NCBI RefSeq assembly: GCF_001039355.2
Contig: NW_019774513.1
Span: forward strand, 912,470-976,469
Direction: 5' to 3'
DNA: 64,000 nucleotides
Source of the DNA: Lingula anatina
Lineage: Eukaryota > Brachiopoda > Lingulata > Lingulida > Lingulidae
Part shown: positions 11,461 through 22,553 of the stretch, in pieces
How the letters are laid out: each line of letters starts with the position of its first letter
Position numbering within the stretch: the first letter of the stretch is position 1
Notes under the pieces: generated by a model
Databases searched by the model: none
What the model saw: only the letters and a program-made list of their open reading frames with translations
Told to the model about the DNA's origin: nothing
Position numbers and translations under genes: made by a program

Positions 11461-11922
11461 ATGCTTTAAAATGCTACTTACATGGATTTTTGTCATGTTA
11501 AAAAAAACAAGGTCTGGAAGTATTGCACACAGTTGAAAAGTTCTGCTGTCCAGAGAACCAATGTCTGGAGAGAATAAGTAATAGAGACTGGGGTCCTATG
11601 GAGTATTTCCAAAGTTCATTAGACCCGAGGTAACAAGAACAGGTGTCAACATGCATATGGCCCTGTGGCTATATATGTTGACAGAGGCTATTATTGTTAT
11701 ATAAGAGATAATGATTCTTGACAGATTATGTTTATCTGACTGATTACTAAATTGAAAACCCTAATCTGATTGAGCTTATTGGCAGGTTTTAGGCACAGTT
11801 TTAAGGTAACTTGAAAATGGTTAGAATTTAAAGGCTATTAGATTTATATTTTCTTAACATCATTGGCTAGAGATGTTGGAGCCGCTGTGCCCATAGTGGC
11901 TTAAAACATGTTTTATCAAACT
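11461..11922 (+). other. Unique sequence before the duplicated block
   Basis: About 460 bases of AT-rich non-coding DNA between the CpG-rich block and the start of duplication copy 1. Nothing recognisable is seen. Confidence 0.6.
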
Positions 11923-12434
11923 AGTCCCTGCATGAGGTAGCACAGTCTACCATAAAAGACCTTCAGTATATAGCCTGACTTTATGCAGACAGTTATTTAA
12001 AAAAAAAATCAAACTGTCCTTTCCATGTGTAACTTTGTATAGAATTGGCTTTCATACAGATTTTTTACCAACATGACCCAGGTACATTCCAGACTGGGGT
12101 CGTTTCCACTAATCTATCCTGAGTAGAGTCACAACAGTGACAGGCAGGCCTATCATGAGTTATCTGCTTCAGTTGGTTTTGTTGGTTGACCAAACTTTGC
12201 CCAGGCAGGAGACAGAGTTCATTAGCTTAAATTCAACTTGAAGGGCCTTCTTAACAAACAATCTTAAACCTGAAAAGTGGAATAAACTTTTAAGACCAAA
12301 AGTTTGGCCAACTTCAGTACATGATAAGTTTTTACTATAGTAAAGTAGTAGTCTGGACACTTATATATAAAGTAAGTATTGGTGTGGAAACATTAGCCGT
12401 GGCTCTCTTGGTGTGAAGATTGGTTAAATACTTA

Positions 12435-12648
12435 GGGTCTATTCCCACAACTTTAGATCGATCTATCACCGCGGGGAGTCTCACTAGATTACTGTCAGAT
12501 AATCCCAGTTAAGTGTCCGTCCCCGCCTACTACAAGCTGTAAGGGGTAATTAACTTTCGTGTCCGCCCGGCTGACAGCTATTTAGCATGAACCCCCAGGG
12601 AGTTAGGTCGATCTAAAGTAGGTCGATCTAATCTATGGAAATGGGGTG
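12435..12648. mobile_element. PIF/Harbinger-like MITE, 214 bp (copy 1 only)
   Basis: Flanked by TTA direct repeats (12432-12434 and 12649-12651). The ends are imperfect inverted repeats, GGGTCTATTCCCA and, reversed, CACCCCATTTCCA. The matching site in copy 2 (TTA at 22319-22321) is empty. A three-base TWA duplication with GGG-type ends is typical of PIF/Harbinger. It is CpG-rich and encodes no transposase, so it is non-autonomous and probably young. Confidence 0.85.
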
Positions 12649-12813
12649 TTAGATAAAAAATAATAATTACTACTACCCATTAATCTTGAGTCAAAGTAGA
12701 CTGTAATCTTAACCTAAAAGTTTAGAACAATTTTTGGGCTTAAGTTCTTTGTGAAGCAGGCTTTGTGGTTTTTCTGATGTCTGTCTCTGTTAAAGATTTT
12801 TTTCCTCTTTCAG

Positions 12814-12882
12814 CAGTTTGGTGAGATCCCTGTACTCTGGTCTTGGATATTTAGGACAGTAACGTTTGATGACAAATTGAAG
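12814..12882 (+). CDS. Exon-like segment of unknown role (copy 1)
   Basis: A polypyrimidine tract and TTTCAG acceptor, 69 bases, then an AAG|GTAAGT consensus donor. One frame is open for 23 codons in phase 0 (QFGEIPVLWSWIFRTVTFDD, then KLK). It could be a small coding exon, a 5' UTR exon of the RIN-like gene, or chance. The other copy at 22485 keeps both splice sites with one Ser to Phe change. No product is recognised. Confidence 0.25.
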
Positions 12883-13518
12883 GTAAGTGAAATCATGTTT
12901 GAGTTTAATGGTTTCCTTACAACCTATATATTTGGTAACTGCTTCAGTCAGATATTATTTTATATATGTATATGTAGATTTGATACCTGGGTTTGCTCTA
13001 ACTTACAGCAACCATTTTTGCTAGAAACAGGCCTTTGGATGAGTAATATGTGCTGGAGATAAGTTACAACTGTTAAACAAATTCATTTTGTATGTCACAG
13101 GATACTTGAGTCATCTAAACTGACAGATTACACTTGAATTATGAATGCAGAAAGCTTATTACCTTCATTATGTTACACAGAAAAAAAACTAATCAAAATA
13201 TAAACAGATAAATTGCGAAAGTACCTTATTTTTTGTTAAGCCAAGACAGAAAAAAATCAAATAAAGATATTTATAATCAGATAAATCATGAGATTGCTGT
13301 ATTGTGTTTCATAATCAGCTCTGTTGTATTTATTAATGAAGTGGCATGCATTGTGATTACCCTGAATTAGGAGGACTTGGATTCTGTTCACAACTAGAAA
13401 GAAAGATATGGTTTATGAACTGAACTGAACAACTAGGGTTGATTTTGCAAAATACCTTCGTCTGAAAATTGAACAATCTCAACTTTTAGACTGAAGGTAA
13501 GGTCTTTTTCAGTTTAAG

Positions 13519-13610
13519 GGTCCATTCCCAATGACACTATGGTTCTCCATAGATTGATACAACTCTTTGTTGACTCTTGCTGAATGTAATCATAATATTA
13601 ACAGGCTTCT
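13519..13610. mobile_element. Decayed Harbinger-like MITE end (copy 1)
   Basis: TAA followed by GGGTCCATTCCCAATGAC resembles the left end of the 12435 element. The rest is too diverged to set a right boundary. It is present in both duplication copies (also near 23243), so it predates their split. Confidence 0.35.
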
Positions 13611-14765
13611 TCCTGGTGTTGAGTAAAAAACTGTAAAGCTAGTGATTATAGGATTGGTGGGGATGACATGGTTCATGAACTGAACTCAACAACTAGGACT
13701 GCTCTTACAAAAGAACTTCCCCTGAAAATTTGACCAGTCTACAATTTTAGACCAAGGCTTTTTTTTTTCAGCAGATAAAGGCATAGGAGTCCACTTAAAA
13801 AAGTAAGTATTGGTCTGAAACATTGGCCATGTTTTTTTTTTTTTTGTAAACCAGGGACAATATTTCATTTGATTGCACTGCTGCAAATGTTTTGGGTCAA
13901 AGTAAGCTCAAAATTTTGGTCTGAAACTTATGATCAATTTTCAGGTTAAAATGTCCTTTTTGAAAGAAGTCTCAAGGCTCAGGACACAATTACATAGCAC
14001 AACGTGACAACTTCAGCAATGTGGCCTTGCAGCACCTTTCCTTATACTTAGTTTTGCTTATTTGAAAACCATTCTTAGTTGATTGTTAGACTCAATGATA
14101 TAAATTTGAAGTGCATCTTATGCTTTTAACGTCTCCATCCCACATTGAATAAATGCATTACATAGGTTGTGCAACATGATAAAAACACATTAATGGGAAC
14201 TTTATGTAGCTTAAGGACTCTATGTTTGGAAAATGAGCTTTAAAAAACAATTTTTAGATTTTTAATGTCTAAGTAATAATCAAATATTTATCTTTCATTG
14301 AATAAAAAGATATTTTTACATTTGAACCAAAAATTAATATTTCAGGGGTTCTTTCTTATTCCATGGCCCATCAACACTAGTGGCCTGTTCTAAGCAGGTG
14401 TGATTTAGCTTGGGAATATGATCATATGATTATGTGATGTTACCATATAATCAGATGAGCCATATTTACTGTATTAAGACATCTTAGGCAAGATGGGTTC
14501 CCTTTGTAGTCTTTTGTCTGTTAATGTCGAATAGTCTGGTCTTTTTCAGGTAAATGTTATCCTGGGTATTGCTTATATAAATCAAAGAAACTTAAGACCA
14601 AAGGCTTATCTTAAGTTTAGACCAAATATCCAGTCTACTTTGATTGAAGATAATATATAGTTGAATTACATATTACCATTATTTTTTACCACAACAAAGA
14701 AATGGCCACTGTTTTAAACCTAAATTTACTCTTTCATTTTTTAAGTAAATCAGGTTTATTCTTAA

Positions 14766-15102
14766 AGCAATAATAACTCTTCGTTTCGGCCAAAAAATGA
14801 ATTTTCCTGGAGTAAACAACAATTTTCCCATACTTACCAATGGTTAATGAATCCATTTTTACATTCAAAGTTAGTCCCTGGTTTTTTTCCAAAAAGTTTG
14901 GTTTTTTGTTAAAATCTCTTAAGAGATTTTAACAAAGTATAGACATCAATGGAGGTCACGTGGTCTAAAGACAAGTTCAAATATGAGAATAAAAGCTATA
15001 ACTGCTGTTTTTGTGGTAAAACATAATATATTATATTTCTATGAGTTATTCACAAGGTTTTTATTGTGAAATATAGGTCTCATACAAAGAGTTATTATGC
15101 CT
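14766..15102. mobile_element. piggyBac-like MITE, 337 bp (copy 1 only)
   Basis: Flanked by TTAA at 14762-14765 and 15103-15106. Copy 2 has a single TTAA at the same place, an intact empty site. Terminal inverted repeats are AGCAATAATAACTCTTCG and, reversed from the right end, AGGCATAATAACTCTTTG. TTAA duplication is the hallmark of piggyBac transposition. No transposase is encoded. A 32-base perfect palindrome centred near 14918 lies inside. Confidence 0.85.
14903..14934. repeat. Perfect palindrome within the piggyBac-like MITE
   Basis: Arms TTTGTTAAAATCTCTT and its exact complement meet without a spacer. It could form a cruciform or hairpin. It is absent from copy 2 because the whole element is absent. 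Confidence 0.85.
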
Positions 15103-18100
15103 TTAATTGAATTAAACCAAAATTTTAGCTGAAAATTTAAGACCAACTAGATGTTCAAATCTTCTTTTTGAAAATGACTCCTGTACGGCCATAATATTGT
15201 ACTAGTAAATAAGGTTCAAGTCAACTGATGTATTGCTACAGTAGCAATCATCATGTGATGAGGACAAAAGATGTTTTTATTACTTAGTAGTAATAAATCT
15301 TCCTGGTCTGGCATCACATGATATTTGTGATTTGTATGTAAATAACAAAAAGCAACACTGTAACAGAAGTTGTTTATACAATATGAGGAATTTTGGGAGT
15401 GCTCCACGAATTTATGGCTACAATCTAAAATTTGTGCAATGCTTAAGTAACACTATAAGATGCATATCTATTGCATAGTGATTCACAGGAAGCTTATCTG
15501 AGAAAAAAGAAAGAAGGAAATGGAAACTAATGAAAACAAAACAGGATATTTGTAAATCACGAGGAAAAGAATTGGCTTGTTTACAACAGTGTCACAAAAT
15601 GTATGCAGCTTTTAGTTGTGGTAAGGGTTTATGAAAGTTTACCACATCCAGGGGTTCTTGGCAGCTGTTAGTCAACAGAAAGGGAGAATAAAGACTAAAA
15701 TACCATAAATGTTATGCAGAGAGATGTAGCTACAAGACCACAAATGTAACTGATACTAAACTCTAGTGCATCACAATAGGTATGCGTATATGTGGAAGAT
15801 AGATTAATATGTTTGTGGTAATGTGAATACCTAAAGCTTGTGCATCAGGGGACTTTAGCTGCCTTACATATATATATGTATGTATGTATATGGCAGTTCG
15901 GTCAACAAGAATAAATCATGTCAAGGTTGAATGCTTTATCTTTAAGGTAGCCACATTTGGCGCATTTAGACAAGGGCTAAATGTGTTATCAGTGACTGAT
16001 CACAGAGAGACCAGCCCTTCATCTCTAAAGCAGTATGACATCTGACAGTACAATTTAGGATGAAAAACATTCCGAAAATGGCCCAAGTCTGACTACCCCT
16101 ACACACCTATAGTTTGACAGACAGGTGCCTAAGGAGGATAGACAGCACAGTTCTCTGACTATAATCTGTAGAATAGGAATAGTAAACAAGGGAAACCTGA
16201 CACTTCATATCACATTTATCATTTAAATGCAAAATACCTGTTAACTACTGAAGCTATGTGTGTATACCTGTTATGTTAGCACTGGGGCCTTGATTGTCTA
16301 GTTGTGACTTCGCTTCCAGGGTAAGTTGAAGTTGAAGTGGTATTTAATGTTGTCTTTCAGTCACTAGATGAGGCCTTGAGAAATAATTCTTTGTTAAGTG
16401 TTTGTTGCTGTGCATTCTGTATAAAATGGAGAGACTGAGACTCACTGATAGGTTTTGTGATATTGTTAGAAGCAGTGAACAGTTTATGATATTACAGTAG
16501 TTAAATTGCCATAGTATTAGGGATTCTTTTCTTTATAAATGACATAGTTGCTGAATGACCCATGTCATGGGTGATAACAAAAACATAATGCTTTATGCTT
16601 TGCACTGTTTTATCAAGTAATTCACCCCAAACTCTTACCCCTAACCACCCTTTTTAAGATCCCCTTAAAAAGACAAAAAACAGTATGGTCATTTCACTTT
16701 CAATTGTTTCCCAAAAGTTTGAAAGCTAAGTTGCAGGTTCTTATTGACCATGCTACTTGTGAGTTTAGGCACCTACATAACCATGTGTGAGAGAATTCAT
16801 GACCTCTTTGTTTAAAAAAAATATGAAATGTGAAATATGATTTTTTGTAGTTAACCTTGAATTGATAATAACCTTATGAAGCATTATACGTGATTCACAT
16901 TCATAGGCTTACTATCTGTATAGTTAAAATGCACAGTGAATTACAAAGGCGTTGCTTATCTTTGGTGTGAAAAATAGCTTTTATGTTTACGCAAAAATGT
17001 GCCAGTATGACTTTTTTACTCATCATTTTGAAGATTTTATGCATCAGAAATAGTGATGAAGTCACAGGCAGAGGGTTGTCATAATGAGGTTCAGATACTG
17101 CTAATTGACCATAGCTGAGCTGTCAAAAGCAGTAAACTCAGGAGAGACAAGTAATTATCAGCAGGGATGGATTGCACTGAGCCATGGTATAACTTTAATT
17201 CAATTTCATGTATGAGCTGTGCATTCCTTAAAGCTGTCTCTTTGGGGAATTTTATATATCACCTAGTGCTCTGCTATCTCTGATAACAAGGCGTTCAGCA
17301 TTAGCAAACTAATACCCTCTCTCTCCCCCCCCCCCCCCCAAGCAGGGTAAGAATACATTATAGTTGTTGCTACCATGTGAAAGCATTTAAGCTTATTGAA
17401 TTTTATTTTTTGATACTGTATCTTTGTTTTTAGATGTAACACTGATGACATGATAAAAGACTGTTTATGTTTTCAAACTATTATTTCCCAGAAATTGCAC
17501 TATTAAACTTAAAGTGATGGCAGTCCTTGAATGATAACTTACTTGACCAGCTTAAGTTTGTATTGGCTAGGGGCTTATGTATTTAATAATTAACCAAAGC
17601 AGGTCGAAACAAGGTGTGGCCATCGCACCTGCTAATAGCTTCACTTGTCTCAACTATCACACTTACACATCCCTTTTACAAACATTCACCATTAGATTGT
17701 GAGGTATTTGAACATGATTACCTCTGCCAAATTGGAGGCTGTGTTTTCATCAGCTTTGGCTCAGTTTGTTTTTGGATAAGATATCTAAAAATATTCTTCA
17801 CACATTTTGATTAAATTTTCAGGATTGGCAATTATGGATAAATGAACTGAGTTTTGGGCTCCTAATATTTTAAAAGATTTTTTAGTTTTATTTTATTTCA
17901 GTTTATTATTTTTTACGTTTTGCATTGGCAAAAGTAGTTTGGTTTTGTATGTTTTAAAAAAGTTTGTGAACTAAGATATATATAATTCATCAGTAAAGAG
18001 GATCACCTGGTACCATTTTTAGAAACAGTTGATTTGTCAGCATGTAGATATCATAATTTAGGAAGTGACAGATCAAAATCTATTTGGTTTCATTTATATT

Positions 18101-19454
18101 TTTTCAATTTTTCTTTTTAAGAGAGGTCTGCATTGTCTGGAAAACTGTAACTTGAGTGCTTCTTCTTTTGAAGAGAAAGGATACTAGATATCCTCGTGAT
18201 ATGTGATAACATAAGATTCATTTTAGGACGTGGCGCAACATGTGATGATGACGAAGTGCTTTTACTGTAAAACGTAGGGTCTGTTTCATTAATGGACATA
18301 GGTTTTTGAACCTGGCTTACATTATTTAACTGAGATCATGAAAAAGGCACAATTGACCTTGTAATATTGGTTAATTGGTGTTTGATTTTTGCCCATGATA
18401 GATATAGCTGGCATATCTAAAGTGGTAACTGTCTTCTGATTAAAAATCAGTCTTAGACAATTGGAATTTAGTCCTAGGGTTTTTTAAAATAAATATAAAA
18501 ATAATAAGCAGCTTGTAAGGTGTTTTTGTAACATAATCAGTCAATTTTTGACATAGTGCCTTCTGTGAAACAGGGTTCAGACTTACTTTAAGAATGGAAT
18601 TCTTTGTATCTGCTACTTGTTATCAGTACTTTCTACTTATTTTGTTTCCCAAATGCTCTTACAAAAAAGTTATAATTGCTTTTACCAAATAAGATATGAA
18701 TGATTTTTCTTTAAAACAAGTACATGCTAGAGTAAATCTAATAAGCTGATTTTTTAAAATAAAAATAGTTATTTTCCATCTCTTACTTTTGTATGGGAGT
18801 TTTGCTCAAAATATTGCTGTGCAGTTATTAGAAGTTTGTGTCCATTTGTGGTAATTCTTGTGCAAATAAAATTATCCATTTACTTTTAACACCTCATTGA
18901 AAGCAGCTAATGTGCACCTTAGGTAAAATGACTTTATGCTTCTCTCTGCACAGAATGACTTTCTAAGAATATGAGGGGTTCTTTGAGTTATAATGGTGTT
19001 CATTATCGACAAAAAGCTAGAATTTTTATGCCTGGAGTGATTTTTTTTGTTTGATGATATTGATGAATTAATTAACCAAGCATGACTTTGGAATGAATGT
19101 GTAATGAAACTCTGTTTTCTTAGGATGATTGTTCTTATTATTGCAAACAAGTTCAATATTTTATGTGCATAAGGTCTTATAGATTGGAGCAGACATCTTA
19201 CAAGTTCTTGAGTGCTAATTGTATTGATATTTGGCACAGATGCAATCAGAAGGACTGTGGTAATCAATGGTTTCCAATATTAATCAGATTGTGAGACTTC
19301 TTGATAACTTCACCTAGATCTTACTGTTAATATTTCTCAGATTCAAGTTTGAAAGCCTGTCACTCATGTTTATAGATACAGATTGTTGTTATGAATTGGT
19401 TTGCTTTCCTAAATACGTACATATACTATGAGCCTTTTATGTATCATTTATGGT

Positions 19455-19460
19455 TCTCTC

Positions 19461-19514
<54 letters not shown>
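19455..19514. repeat. (CT)n microsatellite (copy 1)
   Basis: Nearly pure CT run with one CC interruption, about 60 bases. The copy 2 counterpart is only about 31 bases. Confidence 0.95.
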
Positions 19515-19517
<3 letters not shown>

Positions 19518-20210
19518 GCAACTCTTTAATAGATATATTAAAGATATATTAACAGCATATTAGATAGTGTATAACTCTTATTAAAATCAATCATTGGCTT
19601 CATGAATACATTATCATCATCATCAAGCAGACACATACAATATACAAGGAATTTGGATGTATGCCTAGTTCCTGGGGTGTTGTAACTCCAGTCATCCTAA
19701 TCAATACAGAGTTCCTAAACATGCACTTAGCCATTAGGAAAAATCCCTGTTGAGGAGGTGACATTTGTGTTACATTTGGTCTGGTCAATATGCTAAACAA
19801 TTAGTGAAGAGAAGAAGATATAGACATTCATAATGCAATGGGAAAGTTCAAGATGTTTCTAGGGAGGATAGATACATTATATCCACTTATGGAGGGTATT
19901 ATTTGAAAATTTTTATCATGTAACATCTGTGGCTTGAGGAAAGGAGTCCCTTTTATTGATTTTCAGTGACTTATTTAACAAAAAATAGTTTTATAGTAAT
20001 GCCATTTTAAATCAGATACAAAATGTGCTTACATTTAAGTAAAAATACACTTTTCCAAAGCCAAACTTTTAAAGATTAATATAGATAATTTATGATACAC
20101 TATATTTTCTTATATTTAAAGATCAAGATCACAGCAGCTCCTTTTGATGAAGAATTCTCCAATACTGGCTGCAGCAGTTAAGAGGGTTGTCATCACCAGC
20201 AGTGAAAACA

Positions 20211-20273
20211 ATGGCACAGAACCCTGTCAGCAGTCCACAAGAACCAGATTACTACAGCTCCAAGTATTTCACA
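20211..20273 (+). CDS. RIN: Putative alternative first coding exon A of the RIN-like gene (copy 1)
   Basis: ATG followed by 21 codons (AQNPVSSPQEPDYYSSKYFT after the Met) and a consensus ACA|GTAAGC donor in phase 0. That phase fits the exon at 39952. The peptide is polar and exon-like, and the segment is identical in both duplication copies while bases just upstream differ. There is no homology proof that it belongs to this gene; strand, phase and position support it. Confidence 0.4.
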
Positions 20274-20669
20274 GTAAGCTCTCAGAAAATTACTTGCCCA
20301 GCAGTGAGGTTAATGCTTAAGCTGCCACTACCAACTAGAAATATATAAGCTGCTTGCTTTTAGCTATATCTCACTAGAGTGATTCCAATAACAAATTGTG
20401 GGGTCCACCATCAGTCTATCCATCCGTAGAAGCTCTTATAAGCTGCAGTATCACAAATGCAATTTGGACTCTACCACTCAAGCAATTAACAGCATCCTTC
20501 CTCCCCGAGTGGCTGAATCCATGATTCACATGAGACTTTTACTAGTGGGGCTGCAGGGTTTTAGTCAAGCTTATATATGATTCACTATATTCTGTGCATA
20601 GAATTCACGGTATGGCAGTGATGACTTGACAGAAGGAAAGGAGGGTGTTGTTGCGTAGATTAAGACAGC

Positions 20670-20747
20670 ATGGAGACTGATTCGCAGGATGATTCTGACA
20701 GTGGCACCTACACTCCTGTAGGCAAGAGACTGTCGGCCTACCTGTTG
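20670..20747 (+). CDS. RIN: Putative alternative first coding exon B of the RIN-like gene (copy 1)
   Basis: ATG and 26 codons: METDSQDDSDSGTYTPVG then KRLSAYLL, ending at TTG|GTGAGT, phase 0. A TAA lies in frame six bases upstream of the ATG, so translation would start here. Joined to the exon at 39952 it reads ...SAYLL-LLSSISTDLD, an acidic start followed by a helical segment. It is identical in both duplication copies. It is the best candidate for the main N-terminus of the long isoform, by phase and proximity. Confidence 0.5.
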
Positions 20748-21808
20748 GTGAGTTGTGCACATGTGTTGGCACGCACATGCACTTGTGTACATGAGTGTGT
20801 GTTCGTGTTCAAGAAAATTATTCATGACACAGATGTACAAACGTCTATAAGGACATAATACATGTCACACATACATTTCAAATGTACTTGCTTAACTTTC
20901 ACATGCATGCACACACGAACAAACATGCATGCATGCGCCATCTAACTTTCTGAACTATTGTGGACAGGAGAAGAATTATGGAAAAGATCACACTGAGGAG
21001 GTAACATGATGTTCACATCTTTAGCTAGCTTGATTGTGGCTTTCAATTTTCTTCTTTCTGTTTGATTTTTAACAGCTTTTCACTGTGTTTGTGTGTTGCA
21101 TCTGATTTCAGTTAAGCAGTGTGCATGCCTGAAAAGTCGTTGGTTTGACTGCTGTCTGTTTCATCTGCACTTCTTCTCTTTTGATTGCACCTCACCAGTG
21201 CTTGGTGTCAGGTGTGGTTTGCATTTCATTCACCTGCCTCGGCTCAACTAATCACTTCTGCATTGCTTTCAATTAGTTTACCTTTGATGTGAAGTTTGCT
21301 GTGAGCTGTCTACTTTCTGTTTGTAATTTTTACAAAACTTTCCTTCAGACGAAGTTTGTTTGAATATTTCGTGGAATTATATTCACAAGTTATGCAGATT
21401 GGGGAGCATATTGGGTGAATCCAGGGATTTGAAGTGGCCGATTACTGGGAGTTTTTGAAGAGTTGAAGATTGTTAGTTTTTCAGTCTGGAAGAGTTAATG
21501 AAATAGCAATGTTTGCTCATGCACATGCTTAAGTACCTGACTCTGTGTAGTTAGTGATACATGAGAATCAACTTGTAGTCTTGCAGAGCTGGAGGAAGTA
21601 CACCATGTACAGGCTGATCCTTTCAAGATATTTCCTTTGAATTTTATTTGTAAAAGTTGGTTGCAGTGTCATTATATTATAATAAATGAAAATCGCTTTG
21701 CTCTTTTGAATACAGTAGACAAATGAATATTTTATGTATTTCTGTAATGTATAATAAGAATTTGATATTTTGGAGCAAATTTGCTTGTTGGGACAAGATA
21801 GTTAAAGA

Positions 21809-21809
21809 N
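21809..21809. other. Single N, assembly join
   Basis: The only ambiguous base in the window. It lies exactly between the end of copy 1 and the start of copy 2, marking a contig join. Confidence 0.9.
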
Positions 21810-22484
21810 CAGTCCCTGCATGAGGTAGCACAGTCTACCACAAAAGACCTTCAGTATATAGCCTGACTTTATGCAGACAGTTATTTTTAAAAAAATCAAA
21901 CTGTCCTTTCCATGTGTAACTTTGTATAGAATTGGCTTTCATACAGATTTTTTACCAACATGACCCAGGTACATTCCAGACTGGGGTCGTTTCCACTAAT
22001 CTATCCTGAGTATAGTCACAACATTGACAGCCAGGCCTATCATGAGTTATCTGCTTCAGTTGGTTTTGTTGGTTGACCAAACTTTGCCCAGGCAGGAGAC
22101 AGAGTTCATTAGCTTAAATTCAACTTGAGGGGCCTTCTTAACAAACAATCTTAAACCTGAAAAGTGGAATAAACTTTTAAGACCAAAAGTTTGGCCAACT
22201 TCAGTACATGATAAGTTTTTACTATAGTAAAGTAGTAGTCTGGACACTTATATATAAAGTAAGTATTGGTGTGGAAACATTAGCCATGGCTCTCTTGGTG
22301 TGAAGATTGGTTAAATACTTATATAAAAAATAATAATTACTACTACCCATTAATCTTGAGTCAAAGTAGACTGTAATCTTAACCTAAAAGTTTAGAACAG
22401 TTTTTGGGCTTAAGTTCTTTTGTGAAGCAGGCTTTGTGGTTTTTTAGATGTCTGTCTCTGTTAAAGTTTTTTTTCCTCTTTCAG

Positions 22485-22553
22485 CAGTTTGGTGAGATCC
22501 CTGTACTTTGGTTTTGGATATTTAGGACAGTAACGTTTGATGACAAATTGAAG
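22485..22553 (+). CDS. Exon-like segment of unknown role (copy 2)
   Basis: Counterpart of 12814-12882 with the same acceptor and GTAAGT donor. It differs by a Ser to Phe substitution (VLWFWIF instead of VLWSWIF) and by one silent change. Probably the allelic copy. Confidence 0.25.

Larger units (their letters stand above)
11923..21808. repeat. Large direct duplication, copy 1 (likely haplotype A)
   Basis: Homologous to 21811-31515 from AGTCCCTGCATGAGGTAGCA at its start to the GGACAAGATAGTTAAAG end. The copies differ by scattered single bases, small indels, a CT microsatellite length change and three transposon insertions. Copy 1 ends directly at the N at 21809. This fits two contig ends carrying alternative haplotypes that were not merged, rather than a biological tandem duplication. 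Confidence 0.9.
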
